A stretch of DNA of 5,402 nucleotides from an uncultured Streptococcus sp. (GCF_943912555.1 NZ_CALTUR010000112.1:1-5402), one strand, 5' to 3'. Shown: positions 1 through 5,356, numbered from the stretch's first letter. Notes: generated from the sequence alone by a model not told the origin. A program made the numbers and translations.

Positions 1-37
1 CCTTGATAGTATGCGTTTTGTAATGGATAAAAATTGA
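1..37 (+). CDS. Possible C-terminal end of a convergent gene (partial)
   Basis: In the frame that starts at base 2, eleven codons read LDSMRFVMDKN and end at a TGA (35-37). That stop lies one base before the TAA of the minus-strand gene at 39. A tail-to-tail arrangement would account for these bases, and the peptide has an ordinary composition. Eleven open codons are weak evidence and I do not recognise the family. The stretch could equally be untranslated sequence downstream of the YihY-family gene. Confidence 0.25.
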   Translation, partial: LDSMRFVMDKN

Positions 38-38
38 G

Positions 39-899
39 TTAATTTATTCTCAAGCTCGGATCTCTCAAACTCTGAACACTGGCATTGATTACCGCGCCGA
101 CAATCAAAATCTTAGCAATGAGAATAAACCAGAACATCATAACCACCACGACGACGGAACTGAAAAAGCGGACGTCTACTAGGTGATTGACATAATTGTT
201 GACATAGACTGAAAAAATATTGAGCAGTAAGACCAGGATCAACAAGACAAAGGCACTACCTGGCAATACATGTCGAATCCGTCGGACCTTAACATTGGGC
301 AGAAAATAATAAAGCATGACCAAGATTGCAAAAATCAAGGCATAGACCAAGGGACCTGTTAGGTCTTGCAGATAATCAAAAATAGGACTATCCGATTTCC
401 AGTAACTTTTGATAAGGTTGAGAAGCATGCGGCCAAAGACACTGAGAAAGAGGGCTAAGGCAAAGAGAATCTGCAAGCCAAAACTGACAAACAAACTCAT
501 GAGCTGACTGGAAATCATTCCACGATTTTTAGCAACTCCGTAAGCTTTATTAAAGGCTTTCTGTAGGAAATTCATGGATTTTGAAAAGGTCCAGAGGGCT
601 GACAAAACCGCAAAACTCAATAAGCCTGTTGACGGTTGGGTCAGCACTTCTGTAATAATCTTTGCCACCACATCATACATGGTTTCTGGCAAGAATTCAT
701 TGACAACCTTTAAAAAATTAGAAACTGGAATCTGAAAATAAGGGAGGATATTGACCACCACCAAAAGCAGGGGAAAAATCGAAATCAACCAATAGTAGGC
801 TACTGCGACACTGGTCAACTCACTATCTGATGCTTGATAATAATTCAAAAAGGCTTTTACTAAAGGCTTGTCTATCAGCTCTTTCCACCACTTCTTCAT
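39..899 (-). CDS. YihY/BrkB-family (UPF0761) inner membrane protein
   Basis: This 286-residue integral membrane protein belongs to the YihY/BrkB family, often misnamed 'ribonuclease BN'. The family's molecular function is not established. About six hydrophobic segments are visible, near residues 31-53, 92-104, 132-158, 182-200, 212-233 and 246-274. A short cationic N-terminus (MKKWWKELIDK) precedes them. Family-like marks are the early segment with AYYWLISIFPLLL (34-46), YYFLPNVKV (197-205) just after the fourth segment, and GAVINA (268-273) in the last one. Many relatives have an acidic residue in that last motif (GAEIN or GGEIN, from memory), whereas this protein has valine. The ATG at 899 has a strong AAAGGAG six bases upstream. 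It is the last gene of the minus-strand train and is separated from the antiporter gene only by a BOX element. Transcription is probably by read-through, possibly modified by the BOX. Family assignment is firm; function is unknown. Confidence 0.9.
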   Translation of the reverse strand: MKKWWKELIDKPLVKAFLNYYQASDSELTSVAVAYYWLISIFPLLLVVVNILPYFQIPVSNFLKVVNEFLPETMYDVVAKIITEVLTQPSTGLLSFAVLSALWTFSKSMNFLQKAFNKAYGVAKNRGMISSQLMSLFVSFGLQILFALALFLSVFGRMLLNLIKSYWKSDSPIFDYLQDLTGPLVYALIFAILVMLYYFLPNVKVRRIRHVLPGSAFVLLILVLLLNIFSVYVNNYVNHLVDVRFFSSVVVVVMMFWFILIAKILIVGAVINASVQSLRDPSLRIN

Positions 900-905
900 A
901 TCATA

Positions 906-912
906 CTCCTTT
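906..912 (-). promoter_or_regulatory. Ribosome binding site of the YihY-family gene
   Basis: On the minus strand AAAGGAG sits six bases before the ATG at 899, which fixes the start codon. Only 12 bases separate it from the outer end of the BOX element, so the BOX would form most of the local 5' leader in any read-through transcript. A TATAAG hexamer straddles the BOX edge (921-926 on the minus strand), but no good -35 lies at the right distance. Confidence 0.8.
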
Positions 913-924
913 ATTTACAATCTT

Positions 925-1087
925 ATACTCAATGAAAATCAAAGAGCAAACTAGGAAGCTAGCCGCAGGTTGCTCAAAGCACTGCTTTGAGGTTGTAGAT
1001 GAAACTGACGAAGTCAGCTCAAAACATTGTTTTGAGGTTGTAGATGAAGCGACGCTGACGTGGTTTGAAGAGATTTTCGAAGAGTAT
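925..1087 (-). repeat. BOX element (boxA-boxB-boxB-boxC), minus orientation
   Basis: This is a pneumococcal-type BOX repeat, a short non-coding dispersed element thought to be moved by other elements' transposases. Read on the minus strand it begins with boxA (about 1050-1087, ATACTCTTCGAAAATC...), continues with two boxB units (1017-1049 and 972-1004), and ends with boxC (925-971, ending TTTTCATTGAGTAT). The outer ends form an imperfect terminal inverted repeat, 925-940 against 1072-1087, matching at 13 of 16 positions. TTA stands directly outside on both sides (923-925 and 1087-1089) if the element is trimmed by one base, which may be a target duplication or chance. Compared with the boxA I remember, this copy lacks the inner part after CGTCGC. 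It lies between the antiporter stop codon (three bases away) and the YihY-family ribosome binding site. It could act as a structured spacer, stability element or attenuator between the two genes. An open frame that runs across it on the plus strand is not a gene. Confidence 0.93.
972..1049. repeat. Two tandem boxB units with perfect 9-bp hairpins
   Basis: Two 33-base units (972-1004 and 1017-1049) differ at only four positions. They are separated by a linker that forms a small inverted repeat with the first base of the second unit (CTGAC-GAA-GTCAG, 1005-1017). Each unit carries a perfect palindromic stem: CTCAAAGCA/TGCTTTGAG at 973-991 and CTCAAAACA/TGTTTTGAG at 1018-1036. Two of the four differences form a compensatory pair (G979-C985 against A1024-T1030), which fits the unit folding as RNA or single-stranded DNA. 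Variable boxB copy number is a known property of BOX elements. Confidence 0.88.
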
Positions 1088-1090
1088 TAA

Positions 1091-3145
1091 CTAATTTCTT
1101 CTTACCAATTCCATCATATCATAAGGCAGGGTATTGGCAGCTTCCTTCAAGGAATAGTTCTCTAAGTTATTGACATTTTGTCGTAACTTTTTGGCATACT
1201 TGGTCGTAATCAATCGTTTTTCTTCATATTCGAAAATCAACTTGCGCTCCAGATAATAGCCTCTCAGCATTTCATCGATATTGTTGGGCTTGACGCGATT
1301 GATAACCCGTTCAACAAAGGCGCCACTGGTAATAATAGCTGTTTCTCGGAGACGAGAATCCTGCATGAAACTGATCAAGGAACTCTTATAAACCCCTTTT
1401 AGGTTCTCCAAACTTTCGATAATCATCTCTGTATTTTCTAGATAGAGCTCTGCAATTTGGTCATAGTCAATGGCTCTGAGTTTCTGTGATTCTTCATTTT
1501 TCCAACTGCGGAAGGTCTTGCCTAAGGTAAAGACTTCGTGAAGGAGAAAACGTAAAATCCGCAAGGAAACAAGGAAATAATAGGTCACTCGTGAAGCAAA
1601 CTTGCGATTGATACTTTGTTCCATGTTTTTCAGATAACGTTGGTAGACTCGATAGGCACGCTCACTCATCTTGCCTTCTTCGTAGGCCTGTTCCAGACCA
1701 TCACTTTCAATACTGAGGATGAGAAGTTTCAAGGTCTCCCAGTCTTCTTGAGCCCCCTTATTTTCTTGACTCAAGATAAGATTCTCTATTCGTCCATGAT
1801 AATTGTCAATAGCTGCATAGAGAGGGAGCTTATTCTTATGAGTTTCAAGTTCTTTTTCTAACTCCGAAGTAACCTCGTTCAAAATGGCGATATGCATGAG
1901 ATAATCCTTGCTTTCTTCCTGTTCATCAGAAAGATGAGGCAGGATCAAGAGACCTGTTAAAAAGCTTACAAGCGTCACACCTGCAACGAGGAAAAGTAAG
2001 AGAGGATACTCCTGCTCTAGATTACTTGGTATCAGAAGGATCGTAGCAATCGACACCGTTCCTTTGACACCTGAGAAGGTCAAAAGAAGCATGTCCTTCA
2101 TATACTTATTTAGCTTTTTCTTGAGTCGTCTGGTTCTATAGGCATAATAGCCATAGATCATGACAAAACGAATAGCAAAGAGGACAAAGGTAAGGGCGAC
2201 AAGAGATAGCAATAAAAGTAAGGGATTATAGATTGGATTGGTCAAGATAGGTTCTGCTATCATTTCTAACTCCATCCCTAAAATCACAAAGACAGAACCG
2301 TTGAGCATAAAATTCACTGTATGCCAAACCGTCTCGGTCACCGTATCCACTTGGGCTTCGAGGAGCGTAATTTTCTTAAAACGGCTTGCCTTTAAAATCC
2401 CAGCAACCACAACGGCAATAATTCCTGAAACGTGGACTTCTTCTGCTAGGAAGAAGGTCACCAGAGGCAAACTCAATTCTAATAAAAGTTCGCTGGCAAT
2501 ATCCGTTGCGCGCACACTCAGCAAGAAAGTATGGAGGAAACGGTTGATCATGGCTGTTAAAAAGCCAATCAAAAAACCGCCTAGGATTGAAAAGATGAGC
2601 GAACTACTCGCTTGCCCAAGGGAAAAGGCTCCCGTTGTCCAAGCTGTCAAGGCCACCTGAAAGGCCACCAAACCAGAAGCATCATTCAAGAGTCCTTCAC
2701 CCTTAAGGATATTGGACACGCGCTTAGGAAAGCTAAAGCGCTCCGAAAGAGAGGCAAAAGCCACCAAATCCGTAGGGCCAAGAGCTGCACCAACAGCCAA
2801 ACAAGCTGCCAAGGGAAGACTGAGCCAAAGAAGATGGGCCAAGCCACCCAAACTCAGGGTCGAGATGAAAATCACTGGAAATATGAGATAGACAATGATT
2901 CGCCAGTGTTTTAAAATAGCCGTAATGTCCGCTTCTTCCGACTCTCGAAAAAGCAAGGGCCCGATAATCAGGGCCAAAAACAACTCCGTATTGAGGTGAA
3001 AGTCGGTATTGGGTAAAAAAAGACCAATCACAATTCCCAAAAGAATTTGCACCAAAGGGAGAGGCAAAAAGGGCAGGAGCTTATTGGTTGTACTCGAGAC
3101 AATCAAGACCAGTAAAAACAGGATGAGGTAAATCAGTAATTCCAC
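1091..3145 (-). CDS. CPA1-family Na+/H+ antiporter with long cytosolic C-terminal domain
   Basis: This 684-residue protein is predicted to exchange cytoplasmic Na+ (or K+) for protons across the membrane, supporting pH and cation balance. Residues 1-403 form the transport domain, with about 12-13 hydrophobic segments. The family motifs are GPTDLVAFASLSERF (123-137, with D126), GEGLLNDASGLVAF (149-162, with the Asn154-Asp155 ion-binding pair typical of CPA1), and SGVKGTVSIATILLIP (358-373). In the last motif Lys361 stands where many relatives have Arg. Residues 404-684 are hydrophilic, rich in Glu, Lys and Leu, and largely helical, without a TrkA-N nucleotide-binding motif that I can see, so this is a regulatory or assembly tail of unknown type. 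Translation starts at GTG (3143-3145), five bases after AAGGAGGA, and no nearby ATG competes. It ends in TAG three bases from the BOX element. Which ion it carries cannot be read from the sequence. Confidence 0.92.
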   Translation of the reverse strand: MELLIYLILFLLVLIVSSTTNKLLPFLPLPLVQILLGIVIGLFLPNTDFHLNTELFLALIIGPLLFRESEEADITAILKHWRIIVYLIFPVIFISTLSLGGLAHLLWLSLPLAACLAVGAALGPTDLVAFASLSERFSFPKRVSNILKGEGLLNDASGLVAFQVALTAWTTGAFSLGQASSSLIFSILGGFLIGFLTAMINRFLHTFLLSVRATDIASELLLELSLPLVTFFLAEEVHVSGIIAVVVAGILKASRFKKITLLEAQVDTVTETVWHTVNFMLNGSVFVILGMELEMIAEPILTNPIYNPLLLLLSLVALTFVLFAIRFVMIYGYYAYRTRRLKKKLNKYMKDMLLLTFSGVKGTVSIATILLIPSNLEQEYPLLLFLVAGVTLVSFLTGLLILPHLSDEQEESKDYLMHIAILNEVTSELEKELETHKNKLPLYAAIDNYHGRIENLILSQENKGAQEDWETLKLLILSIESDGLEQAYEEGKMSERAYRVYQRYLKNMEQSINRKFASRVTYYFLVSLRILRFLLHEVFTLGKTFRSWKNEESQKLRAIDYDQIAELYLENTEMIIESLENLKGVYKSSLISFMQDSRLRETAIITSGAFVERVINRVKPNNIDEMLRGYYLERKLIFEYEEKRLITTKYAKKLRQNVNNLENYSLKEAANTLPYDMMELVRRN

Positions 3146-3150
3146 GCAAG

Positions 3151-3158
3151 TCCTCCTT
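3151..3158 (-). promoter_or_regulatory. Strong ribosome binding site for a GTG start, overlapping the upstream stop
   Basis: AAGGAGGA on the minus strand is a near-perfect Shine-Dalgarno sequence. It lies five bases before the GTG start of the antiporter gene, and this decides the non-ATG start. Its first two bases belong to the TAA stop codon of the upstream small gene (TAAGGAGGA), so ribosomes terminating there are placed directly over the next initiation region. The arrangement suggests coupled translation, with the strong site compensating for the weaker GTG codon. Confidence 0.85.
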
Positions 3159-3411
3159 AATCTTTTTTACAACAGGATTCAAAAATCTCCTTCTGCTCTT
3201 TGATTTTTTGGTCAATTTTAGAACAGTCTTTGTGCTCAATTTTTCTCTGGCACCGTTCCATTTCAAGAGCAACTAATTTTTTCTTGATTTTGAGCATTTT
3301 TTTGCTCATATGCGCTTGGTCTAGCACTCCCACCGCTCGTTCGTGGTGGGTTGATTCAACAAAATTCTGACGCATGGCATCCAGCTTTTCACGTAGGTAT
3401 TGTTTATCCAT
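3157..3411 (-). CDS. Small charged helical protein of unknown function
   Basis: I do not recognise a named family for this 84-residue protein. It is hydrophilic, strongly Lys/Glu-rich and probably almost wholly helical. A heptad-like stretch at about residues 36-78 could form a coiled coil. There is no membrane segment or signal peptide. It carries four cysteines (C54, C63 and the pair C80-C81), which is many for a small streptococcal cytosolic protein, but the spacing does not match a common zinc motif. The ATG at 3411 overlaps the end of the methyltransferase gene by eight bases (ATGGATAA), with a partial AGAGAGA site seven bases upstream. Its stop codon overlaps the antiporter ribosome binding site. 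Being wedged between two coupled genes makes it very likely real. A role as a partner of the antiporter tail or of the tRNA enzymes is speculation. Confidence 0.82.
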   Translation of the reverse strand: MDKQYLREKLDAMRQNFVESTHHERAVGVLDQAHMSKKMLKIKKKLVALEMERCQRKIEHKDCSKIDQKIKEQKEIFESCCKKD

Positions 3412-3961
3412 GTCTATATCTCTCTAATTTTTCAATCATCACTAAAAATGGTGGGTTGTTGACTTGATTCAGGGTTCTGTAAATGGCAACTGTGTACTCT
3501 TGTTGGTTCAACTGGCTAACAAAATCCAAGACAGCATCCCTCTCGAGGTCGCCTCCTTCATGACCATAGTAGATCATGATAGCAATCCGTCCCCCTTTGA
3601 CAAGCAAATGACACAGCTTTTCTAATGCTTCAATCGTTGTCTGAGGTTGGGTAATGACTGACTTATCAGCTGACGGCAAATAGCCCAGATTAAAAATCCC
3701 TGCCTTGGCTTCTGTCACAAACTGGTCCAGTGTTTCATGACCTTGTAAAATCAACTGGGCATTTGTCATTCTAGCCTGGTCCAAACGCTCTTGGGTCTTC
3801 TCCAAGGCTTGCTCCTGAATATCAAAGGCATAGACTTGCTTGGCTAGCTTGGCCAGAAAAAGCGTGTCATGGCCATTTCCCATAGTCGCATCCACTACGA
3901 TATCATCCTGAGTTACAACCTCAGCCAAAAAATCATGTGCCATCTCAAGTGGTCTTTTCAT
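3404..3961 (-). CDS. mnmM: tRNA 5-aminomethyl-(2-thio)uridine methyltransferase, MnmM (YtqB) family
   Basis: This is a class I SAM-dependent methyltransferase of 185 residues. B. subtilis YtqB, renamed MnmM, methylates nm5(s2)U34 to mnm5(s2)U34 in tRNAs, the role of the MnmC methylase domain in E. coli. SAM-binding motif I is VVDATMGNGHDTLFLA (22-37). The acidic residue after strand 2 is D47 in FDIQ. The family signature NLGYLPSADK spans 91-100. YYGHEGG (131-137) and NNPPF (168-172) are further family marks. The length is normal for the family. I choose ATG at 3961 because AGGAG (3969-3973) lies seven bases upstream. A TTG two codons earlier, at 3967, would have only one base after the same site. 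The gene overlaps the radical SAM gene by 17 bases and the small downstream gene by eight. Substrate is inferred from the family. Confidence 0.9.
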   Translation of the reverse strand: MKRPLEMAHDFLAEVVTQDDIVVDATMGNGHDTLFLAKLAKQVYAFDIQEQALEKTQERLDQARMTNAQLILQGHETLDQFVTEAKAGIFNLGYLPSADKSVITQPQTTIEALEKLCHLLVKGGRIAIMIYYGHEGGDLERDAVLDFVSQLNQQEYTVAIYRTLNQVNNPPFLVMIEKLERYRHG

Positions 3962-4892
3962 TTTCAAACTCCTGTTTTACAGCCTTGCATCCTTGAACGC
4001 TTCCACGACGTCGCATCTCCATCTCAATACTATTAAGGACTTCCCATTTATTGAGGCTCCACATAGGACCAATCAGCATATCTCTAGGCGCATCTCCTGT
4101 AATTCGATGGATGACGATATGCTTGGGAATGATTTCCAGTTGGTCACAGATGACCTTAACATATTCGTCCTGGCTCATCAACTGCAAACGTCCCTCATGG
4201 TAATCTCGTTGCATACGTGTATTAGTCATCAGGTGAAGCAAATGCAGTTTAATTCCTTGAATATCATTATCCGTAACACAGCGACGGACATTTTCAATCA
4301 TCATCTTATGGGTTTCACCAGGAAGTCCATTGATCAAATGAGAAACAATCTCAATTTTTGGATACTTTCTCAAACGCTTGACCGTTTCCACATACAATTC
4401 ATAGGAGTGGGCGCGGTTAATCAGGTCAGAGGTTGTTTCATAAGTAGTCTGCAAGCCCAATTCAACCGTCACATGCATGCGCTCCGATAACTCAGCCAAA
4501 TATTCGATAGTTTCGTCTGGTAAACAGTCTGGGCGCGTTCCGATATTGATTCCTACTACACCTGGCTCATTGATAGCCTGCTCATAGCGCTCTCGAATGA
4601 TTTCCACCTTTTCATGGGTGTTGGTAAAATTTTGAAAATAAACCAGATACTTCTGCACATCTGGCCACTTGCGGTGCATAAAGTCAATTTCCTTATAAAA
4701 TTGCTCACGGATGGGGGCATCAGGTGCTACGATAGCATCTCCAGAACCTGAAACCGTACAAAAAGTACAGCCCCCATGAGCCACAGTTCCATCACGATTG
4801 GGACAGTCAAACCCCGCATCAATAGGGACTTTAAAAGTCTTTTCTCCAAAGAGTTTTCGATAATAATCATTCAAGGTGTTATAAGATTTCAT
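3945..4892 (-). CDS. mnmL: Radical SAM protein of the YtqA family (TIGR01212), probable MnmL
   Basis: This is a radical SAM Fe-S enzyme of 315 residues from the chosen start. Cluster ligands are C30, C42 and C45 in FDCPNRDGTVAHGGCTFC (28-45), the YtqA/Elp3-like spacing. Other family marks are GTRPDCLPDE (118-127), VELGLQT (143-149), SHLINGLPGE (184-193), GIKLHLLHLM (213-222), HRITGDAPRDMLIGP (262-276) and NKWEVLN (281-287). YtqA of B. subtilis pairs with the methyltransferase YtqB. Recent work, as I recall it, names it MnmL and has it remove the carboxymethyl group from cmnm5U34 so that MnmM can methylate it. The immediate overlap with mnmM supports this pairing. The start needs correction: the open frame reaches a GTG at 4916, but a near-consensus promoter overlaps the codons upstream of the ATG at 4892. 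Homologues, from memory, also begin near this residue. No ribosome binding site is present, so the message is probably leaderless. Confidence 0.88.
   Translation of the reverse strand: MKSYNTLNDYYRKLFGEKTFKVPIDAGFDCPNRDGTVAHGGCTFCTVSGSGDAIVAPDAPIREQFYKEIDFMHRKWPDVQKYLVYFQNFTNTHEKVEIIRERYEQAINEPGVVGINIGTRPDCLPDETIEYLAELSERMHVTVELGLQTTYETTSDLINRAHSYELYVETVKRLRKYPKIEIVSHLINGLPGETHKMMIENVRRCVTDNDIQGIKLHLLHLMTNTRMQRDYHEGRLQLMSQDEYVKVICDQLEIIPKHIVIHRITGDAPRDMLIGPMWSLNKWEVLNSIEMEMRRRGSVQGCKAVKQEFENEKTT
3969..3973 (-). promoter_or_regulatory. Ribosome binding site of mnmM inside mnmL
   Basis: AGGAG on the minus strand lies within the last codons of the radical SAM gene, seven bases before the ATG at 3961. 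It decides in favour of that ATG and against the TTG at 3967, and it supports coupled translation of the two tRNA-modification genes. Confidence 0.8.
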
Positions 4893-4899
4893 AACCTTC

Positions 4900-4928
4900 A
4901 TTATAACAAAAAACACTCACAATCTCAA
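4900..4928 (-). promoter_or_regulatory. Extended -10 sigma-A promoter of the mnmL operon
   Basis: On the minus strand TTGAGA (4923-4928, five of six matches to consensus) is followed by a 17-base spacer and a perfect TATAAT (4900-4905), preceded by TG one base upstream (4907-4908). The expected start of transcription, 7-8 bases past the -10, is base 4893 or 4892. Base 4892 is the A of an in-frame ATG. The promoter therefore appears to drive the whole minus-strand train and to give a leaderless first gene. Confidence 0.85.
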
Positions 4929-4963
4929 AAGCCTGACTTTCCTATAAATTCCTCTGTTTCTCG

Positions 4964-4992
4964 TTTCCATTAGCCATTTTTTATGATACAAT
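4964..4992 (+). promoter_or_regulatory. Extended -10 promoter of the DUF3397-type gene
   Basis: TTTCCA (4964-4969, four of six matches) lies 17 bases before TACAAT (4987-4992, five of six), with the extended element TG at 4984-4985. The predicted start, seven bases past the -10, is A4999, the first base of an in-frame ATG. It is divergent from the mnmL promoter, and the two -10 boxes are about 80 bases apart. Confidence 0.75.
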
Positions 4993-4998
4993 ATGGGT

Positions 4999-5352
4999 AT
5001 GATTTTAATGAAATTAGCATCTATTTTATTATTGATACTGACCTTGGTAGTCTGCATTATCATAACCAAACTTTTTAGATTAAAAAAACTAGGACGAAAC
5101 TTTGCGGATTTGGCTTTTCCAGTTTTAGTATTTGAGTATTACTTGATTACAGCTAAAACCTTCACCCATAATTTCCTCCCTAGACTGGGGCTAGCCCTCT
5201 CACTCCTAGCCATTATTCTCGTCTTTTTCTTCCTTTTGAAAAAACGTAGCTTTTACTATCCTAAATTCATCAAATTCTTCTGGCGTGCAGGATTCTTATT
5301 AACTCTTGTCATGTATATCGAGATGATTGTTGAATTGATGGCTCAGAAATAA
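4999..5352 (+). CDS. DUF3397-type small membrane protein
   Basis: This is a 117-residue hydrophobic protein with four predicted membrane helices, near residues 5-24, 36-54, 62-80 and 94-112. They are separated by short basic loops (KLFRLKKLGR at 24-33, KKR at 81-83). The length, four-helix layout and the pattern with FEYYLITA in helix 2 and FxRAGFLLTLVMY in helix 4 fit DUF3397, a Firmicute family of unknown function. I make this call from general resemblance. An ATG two codons upstream (4993) directly abuts the -10 box and cannot be on a transcript from that promoter. The ATG at 4999 coincides with the predicted transcription start. No Shine-Dalgarno precedes it or the next ATG at 5008, so leaderless translation is likely. 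The gene is divergent from mnmL and has its own downstream inverted repeat, so it is probably monocistronic. Confidence 0.82.
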   Translation: MILMKLASILLLILTLVVCIIITKLFRLKKLGRNFADLAFPVLVFEYYLITAKTFTHNFLPRLGLALSLLAIILVFFFLLKKRSFYYPKFIKFFWRAGFLLTLVMYIEMIVELMAQK

Positions 5353-5356
5353 AAAA

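Noticed and set aside
39..899. Annotation as ribonuclease BN
   Set aside because: That name is a historical misassignment for YihY/BrkB membrane proteins. True RNase BN/Z is a soluble metallo-beta-lactamase, and no HxHxDH motif is present here.
830..1090. Plus-strand open frame of 86 codons with a repeated SKHCFEVVDE peptide
   Set aside because: It consists of the antisense of the YihY-family N-terminus plus the BOX element. The repeated peptide is only the two boxB units translated, and no ribosome binding site is present.
1616..2914. Three plus-strand open frames inside the antiporter gene
   Set aside because: They are antisense shadows of a well-supported minus-strand gene, without ribosome binding sites or recognisable domains.
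3081..3272. Minus-strand open frame across the small-gene/antiporter junction
   Set aside because: It is out of frame with both coupled genes, and its product is a low-complexity Lys/Arg-rich peptide typical of a shadow frame.
3329..3350. Hairpin CCCACCGC/GTGGTGGG inside the small-protein gene
   Set aside because: The eight-pair stem (one wobble on the plus strand, one mismatch on the mRNA strand) lies in codons for THHERAVG and has no T-run after it, so it is most likely a by-product of coding sequence.
3962..3967. TTG start at 3967 for the methyltransferase, two codons before the chosen ATG
   Set aside because: The AGGAG site would be one base from the TTG, too close for initiation, whereas the ATG at 3961 has seven-base spacing.
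3993..4973. Two plus-strand open frames opposite the radical SAM gene and its promoter region
   Set aside because: They lie antisense to conserved radical SAM motifs, and one runs across both divergent promoters. Neither has a protein-like motif.
5188..5197. Perfect palindrome GGGCTAGCCC in the DUF3397-type gene
   Set aside because: It is a single short palindrome in codons for LGLAL, far from any promoter. With one copy and no context, chance is the simplest explanation.
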